Part shown: piece by piece, positions 17,271 through 25,321 of the stretch
How the letters are laid out: every line of letters starts with the position of its first letter
Numbering within the stretch: the stretch's first letter is position 1
Source of the DNA: Streptomyces musisoli
Lineage (GTDB): Bacteria; Actinomycetota; Actinomycetes; Streptomycetales; Streptomycetaceae
Length of the DNA stretch: 64,000 nt
Direction: 5' to 3'
NCBI RefSeq assembly: GCF_016741855.1
Contig: NZ_JAERRH010000015.1
Coordinates: forward strand, 116,640 to 180,639
The notes under the pieces: model-generated
Database searches by the model: none
The model's input: the letters and a program-made list of their open reading frames with translations, nothing else
Told to the model about the DNA's origin: nothing
Program-made: the position numbers and the translations under genes

Positions 17271-17711
17271 ACATCAATCATCGACCACCGTACCGAGCGA
17301 CAAGGCGGCACGGTCGCCGTCGCCGCGATCCGGCTGTGGATCCGTCAGCGACGCGCCGTACAGCCCTTGGCGAGCCGTCCGACCCAAGCCGGCCTGCTCC
17401 CATGTCACTCCCCCATGCGGTGGATCTCCACGGCGGCGCCTCCGCCGCACGGGGGAAGCGGATCATGCGCCCGCCCGATGCCTGCGCGCTGCGGAGCCAG
17501 AACAGTGATCCCATGGCAATCAGCGAGACGGGTCCCACGACCGCGGTCGAGGGGATCGAGCGGTCCGTGCCGCTCCGGACAGAGCGCATGGCCCGCGAGA
17601 TCGGTGGCCGGCGTCCCGCATTCCCCCACGCCGCACGTCCGATGAGAACGACGCCGGCCCTTCCGCCGCCTCCCAGCGGTCGACCGCATTGCGGACGTTG
17701 AGGGACCATCT
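17271..17711. other. Intergenic region without a supported gene
   Basis: About 440 bp between the Imm5-like gene and the DUF6191-like gene. Open frames exist on both strands but none has a ribosome site together with recognisable sequence. A minus-strand frame near 17480-17600 (around PVSLIAMGSLFWL) has a short hydrophobic stretch and could be a decayed membrane protein. Confidence 0.35.
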
Positions 17712-18068
17712 GTGGCGATCTGGCTTATGTCGTTCCCGGCGTTCGCGTGCCTACTGGTCTTGTTCGCCCTGGTGGAGAGCGCGTGGCGATGGTTCACGGG
17801 GCTGGGCTTGATCCCGTGGCTGCGCAGGCGCTCGGGGCCGTCGTTGGCGACCATCGCCTTCGACGAATTCACGGCGGTCGTGAACGGAAACAAGACGGTG
17901 GAGCTGGAGCAGCGACGGGTGGAGCTGCTGCGGCGGGACGACGAGAGCGACGGTGCGCCGCCCCATTCCAGCATCGACCTGGCCAAGGGCACCGCGTTCA
18001 TCGTGTTGCCCCGGGAAGCGGACGCCCCGTGCACCGACAGGCGCGATGCCGGTGAGGGGCGGCGGTGA
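17712..18068 (+). CDS. DUF6191-like small membrane protein
   Basis: 118 residues, GTG start. One N-terminal membrane span (LMSFPAFACLLVLFALV), then a soluble part with FDEFTAVVNGNKTVELEQRR and SSIDLAKGTAFI, typical of the DUF6191 family of actinobacteria. No known role. Its stop overlaps the start of the next gene (GTGA), so the two are co-translated. Confidence 0.75.
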   Translation: MAIWLMSFPAFACLLVLFALVESAWRWFTGLGLIPWLRRRSGPSLATIAFDEFTAVVNGNKTVELEQRRVELLRRDDESDGAPPHSSIDLAKGTAFIVLPREADAPCTDRRDAGEGRR

Positions 18069-18574
18069 GACCCCGACCGGAGGGCACGGGGGCGGAACCG
18101 GCCATGCTGTGGGGGCGCCTCGCCTGCTGGTGGGCGGTCGCGTTCGCCGGGTTGCACTTCTACTGGGCCCTGGGCGGCGATGTGGGGCTGAGCGTCTCCG
18201 CCGGTCCGCTGGCGGCCGAGCGCCCGCTGTGGTTCGTCGTAGCCGGTTTGTGGGGTGTGGGTGCGCTCTGCCTCCTCGGTGCCCTGCTGGCATGGCTGCT
18301 TGCCCGGTCCAGACTCCGGGGTGTTCCCGCTCTGCTGGCGAGGTGGCAGGGATGGGGCGTCAGCGCGCTCCTGCTGGCCCGTGGCATCGGTGTCGAGGTG
18401 CTGCTGCTGACCGACACGTCGCACCTGAGCGCCTCGGTGAGTGTGGGGCAGCGGGCTTGGACGCTGGCCCTCTGGAACCCCTGGTTCATCGCAGGAGGAG
18501 TGGCCTTCGCTCTCGCCACCCTCCGGTCCCGCAGGGATACCGACGCAGGACCGCCACCGCCGTCCAGAGGCTGA
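18065..18574 (+). CDS. DUF3995-like four-helix membrane protein
   Basis: 169 residues with four predicted membrane spans (LACWWAVAFAGLHFYWALGG; WFVVAGLWGVGALCLLGALL; WGVSALLLARGIGVEVLLL; WNPWFIAGGVAFALATL). The AGLHFYWALGG opening and WNPWFIAGG end fit the DUF3995 family, of unknown function. Coupled to the preceding small membrane protein by a 4-bp overlap. Confidence 0.8.
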   Translation: MRPRPEGTGAEPAMLWGRLACWWAVAFAGLHFYWALGGDVGLSVSAGPLAAERPLWFVVAGLWGVGALCLLGALLAWLLARSRLRGVPALLARWQGWGVSALLLARGIGVEVLLLTDTSHLSASVSVGQRAWTLALWNPWFIAGGVAFALATLRSRRDTDAGPPPPSRG

Positions 18575-18640
18575 TCGCTCAGCCCGCCGGCCCACGGCCC
18601 CACCGCTCCGAGAGCAGGCTCGCTGCCCCGTCGACAGCCC

Positions 18641-19162
18641 CTAGGTCAGGACCAGCCAGCGGCGGCCGTCGATGAGTTCTCGTGCCGCATCGAGATGGCC
18701 TGCGTGGCATGCGGTCTCGGTGATGACGTGGAGCAGGACGTCGCGAAGGGTGTGCAGGTGCGGTTCGCCGAACAGGTCGTGAGGCCACCAGGCCAGTGCG
18801 GCGTCGGCAGGGGTGGCGGTGATGACGGCGTCGGCGAGCCTCGCCTCCTGCCGGTATCCCTCGAACACGTCACCGGCCGGCACTTCCGGTGCCACGTTCC
18901 AGGCTTCGTCGCCGCTCGTCAGGCCACGGATGGTCGCCCCGTCCCCGGCGACGACCGCACGGAACCAGAAGCGTTCGACGTCCAGCGCGAGGTGCTGGAC
19001 CAGCCCCAGACAGTGCCATCCGGATGGCAGCACCGGCCGTCGCAGAGCCTTGGCGTCAAGCCCGTCCAGGATGCCGAGAATGTGGCGGCGCTGCCCGTCC
19101 AAGACCCGCAGAAGCGCCCTGACCTCACTGTCGGCAGCCGTCTCACCCATGTTTTCGGTCAC
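18641..19162 (-). CDS. DinB/DUF664-like mycothiol-dependent enzyme
   Basis: 173 residues of the DinB four-helix fold. Candidate metal ligands are the His of GLVQHLALDVERFW, and the His pair in LHVITETACHAGHLDAARE. In actinobacteria, DUF664 proteins are mycothiol-dependent transferases or detoxification enzymes, which is the best guess here. GTG at 19162 or ATG at 19150. Stands alone. Confidence 0.85.
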   Translation of the reverse strand: MTENMGETAADSEVRALLRVLDGQRRHILGILDGLDAKALRRPVLPSGWHCLGLVQHLALDVERFWFRAVVAGDGATIRGLTSGDEAWNVAPEVPAGDVFEGYRQEARLADAVITATPADAALAWWPHDLFGEPHLHTLRDVLLHVITETACHAGHLDAARELIDGRRWLVLT

Positions 19163-19241
19163 TTACCCAGAATCCCTCAACTCGCCCCACTCCGCCGGGA
19201 GTTCCACGAAGCCGGGGGTCCACGGAGAGGAGGCGCACGCC

Positions 19242-19556
19242 TCAAGCCGGTGAACCCGTGCGGTCACGGCACTGGACGTCGCGGTGGATGCGCTCGAAGC
19301 CTTCGGTCCACTCGTCCTCGTCGACCGCGTGTTCGTCGATGACGAAGCAGTCCGGCTCGTCGGCGAAGCCGGGCAGCAGCCGTGCTCGGTGCATACGCTC
19401 CCTGGCCTTCTCCGGGGTGGAGTAGACGCCGAGCAGCTTCACGTCGTCGCCGTCCTGCTCGTCGACGTACACGGTCTGACCATCGACATGCAGGGTCGTG
19501 CCGTCGTCACCGGCTTCGTTCTGGTGCCCGATGTGCCACAGGAGGTAGACCGTCAT
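19242..19556 (-). CDS. DUF7336-like small acidic protein
   Basis: 104 residues, strongly acidic. The block VKLLGVYSTPEKARERM followed by LLPGFADEPDCFVID and DEDEWTEGF is the hallmark of a small actinobacterial family annotated as DUF7336, with no known activity. It often sits near toxin/immunity or phage-related genes; here it lies between an Imm5-like and an Imm49 gene. Confidence 0.75.
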   Translation of the reverse strand: MTVYLLWHIGHQNEAGDDGTTLHVDGQTVYVDEQDGDDVKLLGVYSTPEKARERMHRARLLPGFADEPDCFVIDEHAVDEDEWTEGFERIHRDVQCRDRTGSPA

Positions 19557-19867
19557 CGCCGCAGATTACCCCGCACGCCACAACTGACCCCAAGCCGGAA
19601 GGCCGCGCGCAGCCGTTCGGATATCCCGGCCACCGCACCGGGCTCGTCCAGCACGTCGAGCCGGCCGCAGGCGGCGCCGACCCGGATCCGGGCCCGAGAC
19701 CGAACACTCCCGGCGCCGATCACGCCGCTGCCGTCGCTCAGGAACCCGCACGAGTGCCGGAACGGCGCGGCCGGCACGAGGCAGCCGGTCCCGCCCCGTC
19801 CGGGGTTGTCCGTGGTCACTGATAGCGTGCCGCCTCCTGCCAACAAGATCACGAAAGGACGGCAGAC
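19557..19867. other. Upstream region of the Imm49 gene
   Basis: 311 bp without a supported gene. A minus-strand frame with some protein-like character (CGRLDVLDEPGAVAGISERL, about 19570-19640) lacks a start and may be a gene remnant. The promoter of the Imm49 gene should lie in the last ~80 bp; AAAGGACGG is its ribosome-site region. Confidence 0.3.
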
Positions 19868-20821
19868 GTGCCGGAAGTGACGCGCCATGAAGTGAGCGGA
19901 CAGCGCATGGCCGAGGCCCTCGACGACATCACCGGACGGGCCCGGCGGCGGTGGCATTCGATGCGCTACGACGACCCGTCCCCACGGAAACTGAAGCAGC
20001 TGGGCGGCGAACTGTTCGACCACGTCGCCGCGCGCACGGTGCGGGCGCCTGCGCTCGACGAGGCGTCGCGGGTCGCGCTGGAGACCGCGGCGCACTGCGC
20101 TCTGGGGGCGCTGAGCATCGGATGCTTCCCCAACGGCGACCAGGAGATTGCCCTCCCTCTCCTCGACGAGCGGCTCAGCAGCGAGGACATCGCCTTCGGT
20201 GACGCGGTCGACCAGGCTCCGACCGCGAGGACGTGGCTCGACGCCTTCGAGATGTGTCTGGTCAGCGGGCTGGTGTGGGACTGGGAGCGGGTGATCGGTC
20301 TGCTCCTGCGCGGCGACTTCGCGCCCGCGATCCGCGACGGGGTGCCCTACTCGGAGCTGACCTCGGCGTCGGATCCGCGGGATGTCGCGGCCATGGACGC
20401 CCTGTGCGGCTATCTGACCGAGGCGGACGGCCACCTGCCGCGCGACTGGCCCACCGTGCCACTGCGCAAGCCGGACGCCGACGAGCGCGCCGGCGCCGCC
20501 CGGCGCCTGGACGCCACGGACTCCCTGACGCCCGACCAGCGGCTGCTGCGCGTGCTCCTCGACGATGACCGGACCGCCTTCGAACAGGCACTCACGGCCC
20601 GGCTCGTCGAACACCGGCAGAGCGTGGGGCCCGACCCCGCACCCGGTTCGCTGCTGCCGCTCGGCGCGCTCGCGCTCGCCACCCTCGCGGTCCAGGCACA
20701 CGGCTGGGACCTCGGCGTCCGCTCCGGCTACCTGCCCGACGATCTGCTGGGCTCGCCCCAGGCCCTTCAGCAGGCGGAGGCCATCGGCGTCAACAACCTG
20801 GGGTACTGGGCCGCCAAGTAG
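19868..20821 (+). CDS. Imm49-family immunity protein
   Basis: 317 residues. The N-terminal TRHEVSGQRMAEALDDITGRARRRWHSMRYD, then AAHCALGALSIGCFPNGDQEI and a C-terminal NNLGYWAAK fit the Imm49 family, which is abundant and often multicopy in Streptomyces and predicted to neutralise a secreted nuclease-type toxin. No toxin gene is adjacent, so this is an orphan copy. Confidence 0.85.
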   Translation: MPEVTRHEVSGQRMAEALDDITGRARRRWHSMRYDDPSPRKLKQLGGELFDHVAARTVRAPALDEASRVALETAAHCALGALSIGCFPNGDQEIALPLLDERLSSEDIAFGDAVDQAPTARTWLDAFEMCLVSGLVWDWERVIGLLLRGDFAPAIRDGVPYSELTSASDPRDVAAMDALCGYLTEADGHLPRDWPTVPLRKPDADERAGAARRLDATDSLTPDQRLLRVLLDDDRTAFEQALTARLVEHRQSVGPDPAPGSLLPLGALALATLAVQAHGWDLGVRSGYLPDDLLGSPQALQQAEAIGVNNLGYWAAK

Positions 20822-21162
20822 CCGCACCGCAAGGCCCTCGATCGCCGCGCAGGGGTGCCGCGTGCCCTGATGCAACCTCGAGGGCCTCTGCCGCCCGGCC
20901 GGCCACCGGGTGCCGGTGCGTGGGCCCCGGTCGGCCCGTCCGAAACAGGCCGGCCCCTCCATCCGGGGCAGGGCGGCATGCACTGCGCGACGCGCTGCTC
21001 CGGCCCCGACCTGGTCGCGCCGACGGGCTGCCATGTCCGGCCCCGGGCACGGCCGCCGACCCCCGGTGGGCGCCTCGCTTCCCCGGGCCGGTGACGGATC
21101 CCTCACGCACCCCGTGTGGAAAGGGGTGGACCCACCCTCGCGCCGGGACGATCGTGGGCGCC
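20822..21162. other. Intergenic region without a supported gene
   Basis: About 340 bp between the Imm49 and amidohydrolase genes. It is G+C-rich with several short inverted repeats but no frame with a ribosome site and family-like sequence. It should contain the terminator of one gene and the promoter of the other; I cannot place either. Confidence 0.35.
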
Positions 21163-22170
21163 ATGAATGATCACCGCAACGCACCCGTGGCCCCCGCCGA
21201 CACCGACCTCCCCCACGACGCCCCGGACCGTTGCGGGTCGCCGGGGACGAGCACGGCACCCGGTGTGCCGGGGGCCGCGAGTGACGCGGCTCCGGACGAG
21301 GAGGCGGGCGACGTCCGCCGCTTCTGGGGCCGGCTCGGGCTTCCCGGGCTGGTCGACGTCCACACCCACTTCATGCCCGAGCGAGTGCTGCACAAGGTCT
21401 GGGACTACTTCGACGCACAGGGACCCCTGACCGCCCGGCTCGAGTGGCCCATCGCCTACCGGAAGGACGAGGCCGAACGAACCGCTCTGCTACGGGAGTT
21501 CGGCGTGCGTGCCTTCACCGCGATGCTCTACCCGCACAAGCCCGGCATGGCCCCGTGGCTGAACGCGTGGGCGGCCGACTTCGCCCGCCGCACGCCCGAC
21601 TGCCTGCACACCGCCACCCTCTACCCCGAGCCGGGCGTCGAGACGTACGTCCGCGAAGCCGTCGAAGCGGGCGCGCGGGTGTTCAAGGCGCACGTCCAGG
21701 TCGGGGCGTACGACCCGGCCGACGAACTTCTGCACCGGGCATGGGGAGTACTGGCCGAGGCGGGGGTCCCCGTGGTGATCCACTGCGGCTCCGGGCCGGC
21801 GCCGGGCGCGTACACGGGACCCGGGCCGATAGAGCGAGTGATGGCGCGGCACCCGAGGCTGCGGCTGATCATCGCGCACCTGGGGATGCCCGAGTACGAG
21901 GAGTTCCTCCGCCTCGCCGAGCGGTACGGAGAGGTCCGGCTGGACACGACCATGGCGTTCACCGACTTCACCGAGGGGTTCATGCCGTTCCCGCGCCGGG
22001 CGCTGCCCCGGCTGGCCGAGCTGGGCGACCGCTTCCTGCTCGGCTCCGACTTCCCCAACCTCCCCTATCCCTACGTGCACCAGCTCCACGCCCTGGAGCG
22101 GCTGGACCTCGGGACGGACTGGCTGCGGGCCGTGTGCCACGACAACGCGGCACTGCTCTTCGAACTGTGA
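21163..22170 (+). CDS. Metal-dependent amidohydrolase (amidohydrolase-2 type)
   Basis: 335 residues from ATG 21163. TIM-barrel amidohydrolase features: DVHTHFMP (His67, His69), HCGSG, IIAHLGMPEYEEF with the third His, and LGSDFPNLPYPY with the final Asp. The family includes decarboxylases and amide hydrolases of the ACMSD type; the substrate is not predictable. The first ~50 residues are Pro/Ala-rich and lie outside the fold. Single gene. Confidence 0.88.
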   Translation: MNDHRNAPVAPADTDLPHDAPDRCGSPGTSTAPGVPGAASDAAPDEEAGDVRRFWGRLGLPGLVDVHTHFMPERVLHKVWDYFDAQGPLTARLEWPIAYRKDEAERTALLREFGVRAFTAMLYPHKPGMAPWLNAWAADFARRTPDCLHTATLYPEPGVETYVREAVEAGARVFKAHVQVGAYDPADELLHRAWGVLAEAGVPVVIHCGSGPAPGAYTGPGPIERVMARHPRLRLIIAHLGMPEYEEFLRLAERYGEVRLDTTMAFTDFTEGFMPFPRRALPRLAELGDRFLLGSDFPNLPYPYVHQLHALERLDLGTDWLRAVCHDNAALLFEL

Positions 22171-22239
22171 AGAGGGGGCTGGACGGCCGGCCGCGGTGAG
22201 CGGGCCGACCGGCAGTCCGCTCACCGCATGTCGGCTTGG

Positions 22240-22261
22240 TAGGCAAGTGAACGCTTGCCTA
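22240..22261. promoter_or_regulatory. Perfect palindrome before the ArsR pseudogene
   Basis: TAGGCAAG-tgaacg-CTTGCCTA, an 8-bp perfect inverted repeat ending 10 bp before the GTG start. Its size and place fit an ArsR-type autoregulatory operator. Confidence 0.6.
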
Positions 22262-22271
22262 TTCTGCGGGT

Positions 22272-22575
22272 GTGGCCGACGACCTCTGCAGAGTCTTGGC
22301 CGACCCACCCGCCGCGCCATCGTCGACGGGCTCACGGAGAGGTCCGGGCAGACACTGTTCGAGATCCGCGCGCGACTGAGCATGAGGCACCGGCTCGGGG
22401 CATCTCGTGTCAGGCCGTCCCCCAGCACCTCGCCGTGCTGGAGGCCGCCGGGCTCGTCGAGACCAGGCGGGAGGGCCGCTACGAGTTCCACGACCTGAAC
22501 ACAGCCCCCCTACGGCGGACAGCCGAGCGCCGGCTGGGGCACGACACATCCGCGGCGGAGGAGAACAGCCCATGA
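22272..22575 (+). pseudogene. ArsR-family regulator with two frameshifts
   Basis: Pieces of an ArsR winged helix lie in different frames: VADDLCRVLADP from GTG 22272, then RRAIVDGLTERSGQTLFEIR in a second frame, then QAVPQHLAVLEAAGLVETRR in a third, ending DTSAAEENSP. One base is missing in the DPTRRAI motif near 22305, and bases are altered near 22400 just before the recognition helix. Together they rebuild a complete ~100-residue regulator. Its stop overlaps the VOC gene start (ATGA), so the pair was once co-translated. Sequencing error is the main alternative. Confidence 0.75.
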
Positions 22576-22964
22576 AGATCCATCTGACCAGCGTCTTCGT
22601 CGACGACCAGGCCAAAGCGCTGCGCTTTTACACCGAGGTCCTCGGCTTCGTGAAGAAGTACGACGTCCCGGTGGGCGAGAAGGACCGCTGGCTCACCGTC
22701 GTCTCCCCCGACGACCCCGGCGGCACCGAACTCCTCCTGGAGCCCGCCGGCCATCCGGCCGTCAAGCCCTACCGCGACGCGCTCGCGCAGGACGGCATCC
22801 CGGTCGCCCAGTTCGCCGTCGACGACGTGAAGGCGGAGTACGACCGTCTGCGCGGCCTCGGTGTCCGCTTCACCCAGGAGCCTATGGAGATGGGCCCCGT
22901 CACCACCGCCGTCTTCGACGACACCTGCGGCAACCTGATCCAGATCGCCACACAGCCGCAGTAG
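22572..22964 (+). CDS. VOC-superfamily (glyoxalase/dioxygenase-fold) protein
   Basis: 130 residues: KIHLTSVFVDDQAKALRFYTEVLGF opens the first betaalphabetabetabeta repeat, GIPVAQFAVDDV the second, and FDDTCGNLIQIA is the typical end with the metal-ligand-type Glu/Asn region. Such proteins bind or isomerise small molecules, or sequester antibiotics. It was coupled to an ArsR regulator, which suggests an inducible detoxification role. Confidence 0.9.
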   Translation: MKIHLTSVFVDDQAKALRFYTEVLGFVKKYDVPVGEKDRWLTVVSPDDPGGTELLLEPAGHPAVKPYRDALAQDGIPVAQFAVDDVKAEYDRLRGLGVRFTQEPMEMGPVTTAVFDDTCGNLIQIATQPQ

Positions 22965-23165
22965 CCGGACAGCGGCGGCTTCGGCCGCCGGCCCGGCCGT
23001 GGCGGTGGGCTCCCGCTCGTCGGCCGACCGCCCCGCGCGGTCCCGCCGCCTCCGTGCCAGGACCGCGAACCATCACCGGGCAGGGGTGAATATCCGGTCG
23101 AGGTTGCCGGCGGTCGATGACTACGCTGTCCGGGCCGATCGTCGAGAACACACGGGGGAGATTCG

Positions 23166-23747
23166 ATGACCGCTGTCTCACAGCGCATCCCGGCAACCAT
23201 CGCCACCGAACGGCTGGTTCTGCGGCTGTTCACGCCGGATGACGTCGACGACCGGTACGCGTACCAGTCCCTGCCGGAGGTCGCGCGCTTCCTCTACCGC
23301 CCTCCGCTCACCCGCGAGAGCTGTGCCGAGTCCATCGCCGCCCGGGCCGGCGGGACCGCTTGGCAGGCCGACGGCGACGGGCTCCTGCTGGCCGTGTGCC
23401 GGGCCGGCGAACCGGGCGTCATCGGCGAAGTCGTCCTCACTCTCGCGAACGCGCGCGCCCGGCAGGCCGAGATCGGCTGGGTCTTCGACCCGCGGTACGC
23501 CGGGCAGGGCTACGCCACCGAGGCGGCGCGTGCCCTGACCTCGCTGGCCTTCGGCCAGTTGGGCGCTCACCGGGTCTACGCCCGGCTCGATGCCCTCAAC
23601 ACCGCGTCGGCGCGTGTGTGCGAGCGTCTCGGCATGCGTCACGAGGCGCATCTGGTCGAGAGCGACCTGGACGAAGACCGCTGGGGCAGCGAGTACGTCT
23701 ACGCGATCCTCGCCCGCGAGTGGCCGGAACGGCAGACCACGTCGTGA
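23166..23747 (+). CDS. GNAT N-acetyltransferase, RimJ-like
   Basis: 193 residues. TERLVLRLFTPDDVDDRYAY opens the fold; IGWVFDPRYAGQGYATEAARAL holds the acetyl-CoA pyrophosphate loop (Q/RxxGxG/A); RVYARLDALNTASARVCERLGM is the C-terminal motif. The set is typical of RimJ/RimL-type acetyltransferases acting on N-termini or small amines. GGGGGAG precedes the ATG. Substrate unknown. Confidence 0.92.
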   Translation: MTAVSQRIPATIATERLVLRLFTPDDVDDRYAYQSLPEVARFLYRPPLTRESCAESIAARAGGTAWQADGDGLLLAVCRAGEPGVIGEVVLTLANARARQAEIGWVFDPRYAGQGYATEAARALTSLAFGQLGAHRVYARLDALNTASARVCERLGMRHEAHLVESDLDEDRWGSEYVYAILAREWPERQTTS

Positions 23748-23857
23748 CGGACAAGGCCTAGCTGTGCTGTCCCGGGCCGGCCGGCGCGTCCTCGTCCGCC
23801 TGGTCCGCCGCCCGTTCCGGGGCCGGTGGCCGGCGCGGCAGGGGGCGCCCCGGCCGC

Positions 23858-25321
23858 TCAGCCGATGACGACGACCCGTGCCCAGGACGGTGGGGTGTCC
23901 GGTACGTAGTCGGGGTCGTTCTCGTTCGTGGGCCGGCCCGGGCGGGGGAAGAGGCCGACGACGGTGCGGCAGGGCGGCTGCGCGGAGGGCCAGGGTGTCT
24001 GACCGTCCGTGAGGGCGACGATCACGTCCGGACGCGGCCGGGCGTGCAGCGCACGGGCGAACCCCGAGCGCAGATCCGTTCCCCCGCCGCCGATCAGTTC
24101 GATGCTCTCGGCGCGGCAGAGCGGTACGGCGATCCCGGCCGCGGCGTCGCAGGAGATCACCGAGATCAGGTCACGGCGCCCTCCCACCGTCCGGGAGATC
24201 GCCGCCACCTCCAGCAGCGCGCTGCCCAGCTCGGCGTCGCTCACCGACCCGGAGGTGTCGATCACGACGCAGACCCGGGGCGGCGTACGGCGCAGGCTCG
24301 GCAGCAGCACCCCGGGAAGGCCGGCCGAACGCCGCGACGGACGCCGATAGCTGTGGTTGTCGCCCGTTCCCGGTGCGGCCGCCGCGGAGCGCACCGCCGC
24401 TCCCAGCAGCTGCCGCCACGGCTGCGGCGGATGGAACACCTCGTCCGCCCAGCGGCGCCACCCCTCCGGCGCGTCGCCCGGCCGGCCCTTGATGGCCTCG
24501 GCGACCCGGAAGCGGACCGCGTCGCGCTGCTGCCTGCTCAGCCCATGTGCGCCGTCGGGTCCCAGCTCCCACGGCCGGGGCCGGCCGTCGGCACCGCTGC
24601 CGCAGTCCAGCCAGGCCAGTTCCGCGGCCGTCCCGGACATCGACGCCGTGCGCAGGTACTCCTCCATCAGCAGTCCGTCGGGCAGCCGCAGCAGCGACGG
24701 GCGCACCGCGCCGAAGGGCACGGGCAGCCCGTCCCCGTAGATGTCGTCGTTGATCTCGAAGTCGGCGGCGATGTTCCGCCGCAGCCGCTCGCCGGGCCCG
24801 TACTCGCCGGTCTCCCGGGCATACCGCTCGCTTCGCCCGTGGTGGTCCCGGATCAGGTGCGAGACCTCGTGCACCCAGATGCCCGCGAGGTCCTCCATCG
24901 GGGTCCGCGACACGAAGCCGGGGGAAACGTAGCAGCGCCAGTGCGCGTCGACCGCCATGGTGGGCACCGCACGGTCCTCCACCACGTGCAGCGCGAAGAG
25001 CGCGCTGGCCAGGTACGGGCGCACCTTCACCGCGTGCAGCCGGGCAGCCAGCAGCTTGTCCAGGTCCAGCGGCAGCCCCGGCGGGTCTTCCGGCCCGCCG
25101 GAGCCGGCCGCCCGCCCCGGCAGGGTGCCCCGCACCGGACGCGGCGGCGGGGGCGGGGGCATGGGGCGTGGCACCGGGCGCGGGCGCCTGGCAGCCCCCG
25201 TCACCCGTGCACCCTCCACCACCACCCCGGCAGCCCCCGTGTTCGGCGCACCCTCCACCGCCCGCCCAGCAGCCCCCGTCATCGGCGCGCCTCCCTTCCC
25301 GCGCCCGGCAGCCCCCGTCAT
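23858..25321 (-). CDS. HExxH metallopeptidase-like plus vWA-like (DUF2201) protein
   Basis: 487 residues. Residues 1-70 are repeats and a Pro-rich linker. Residues ~85-300 are a metallopeptidase-like domain with HEVSH at 151-155. Residues ~345-487 are a vWA-like domain with the metal-site motif DTSGS at 355-359, GGTD at 413-416 and ALTDG near 436. This is the DUF2201 layout commonly paired with a MoxR ATPase. ATG 25321 overlaps the stop of the ATPase gene (ATGA). Inferred: it is the client-binding or effector partner of the ATPase; whether the HExxH is proteolytic is unknown. Confidence 0.85.
   Translation of the reverse strand: MTGAAGRGKGGAPMTGAAGRAVEGAPNTGAAGVVVEGARVTGAARRPRPVPRPMPPPPPPRPVRGTLPGRAAGSGGPEDPPGLPLDLDKLLAARLHAVKVRPYLASALFALHVVEDRAVPTMAVDAHWRCYVSPGFVSRTPMEDLAGIWVHEVSHLIRDHHGRSERYARETGEYGPGERLRRNIAADFEINDDIYGDGLPVPFGAVRPSLLRLPDGLLMEEYLRTASMSGTAAELAWLDCGSGADGRPRPWELGPDGAHGLSRQQRDAVRFRVAEAIKGRPGDAPEGWRRWADEVFHPPQPWRQLLGAAVRSAAAAPGTGDNHSYRRPSRRSAGLPGVLLPSLRRTPPRVCVVIDTSGSVSDAELGSALLEVAAISRTVGGRRDLISVISCDAAAGIAVPLCRAESIELIGGGGTDLRSGFARALHARPRPDVIVALTDGQTPWPSAQPPCRTVVGLFPRPGRPTNENDPDYVPDTPPSWARVVVIG
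25205..25321. repeat. 39-bp tandem repeat at the start of the DUF2201 protein
   Basis: Three 39-bp units encode 13-residue blocks MTGAAGRGKGGAP, MTGAAGRAVEGAP and NTGAAGVVVEGAR, with a partial fourth (VTGAARR). The first unit carries the start codon, and the second ATG is an alternative start, so copy number can vary without breaking the frame. Confidence 0.85.

Noticed and set aside
19553..21259. 568-codon minus-strand frame across the Imm49 gene
   Set aside because: Antisense to a gene with family-like sequence on the plus strand; no motif and no ribosome site.
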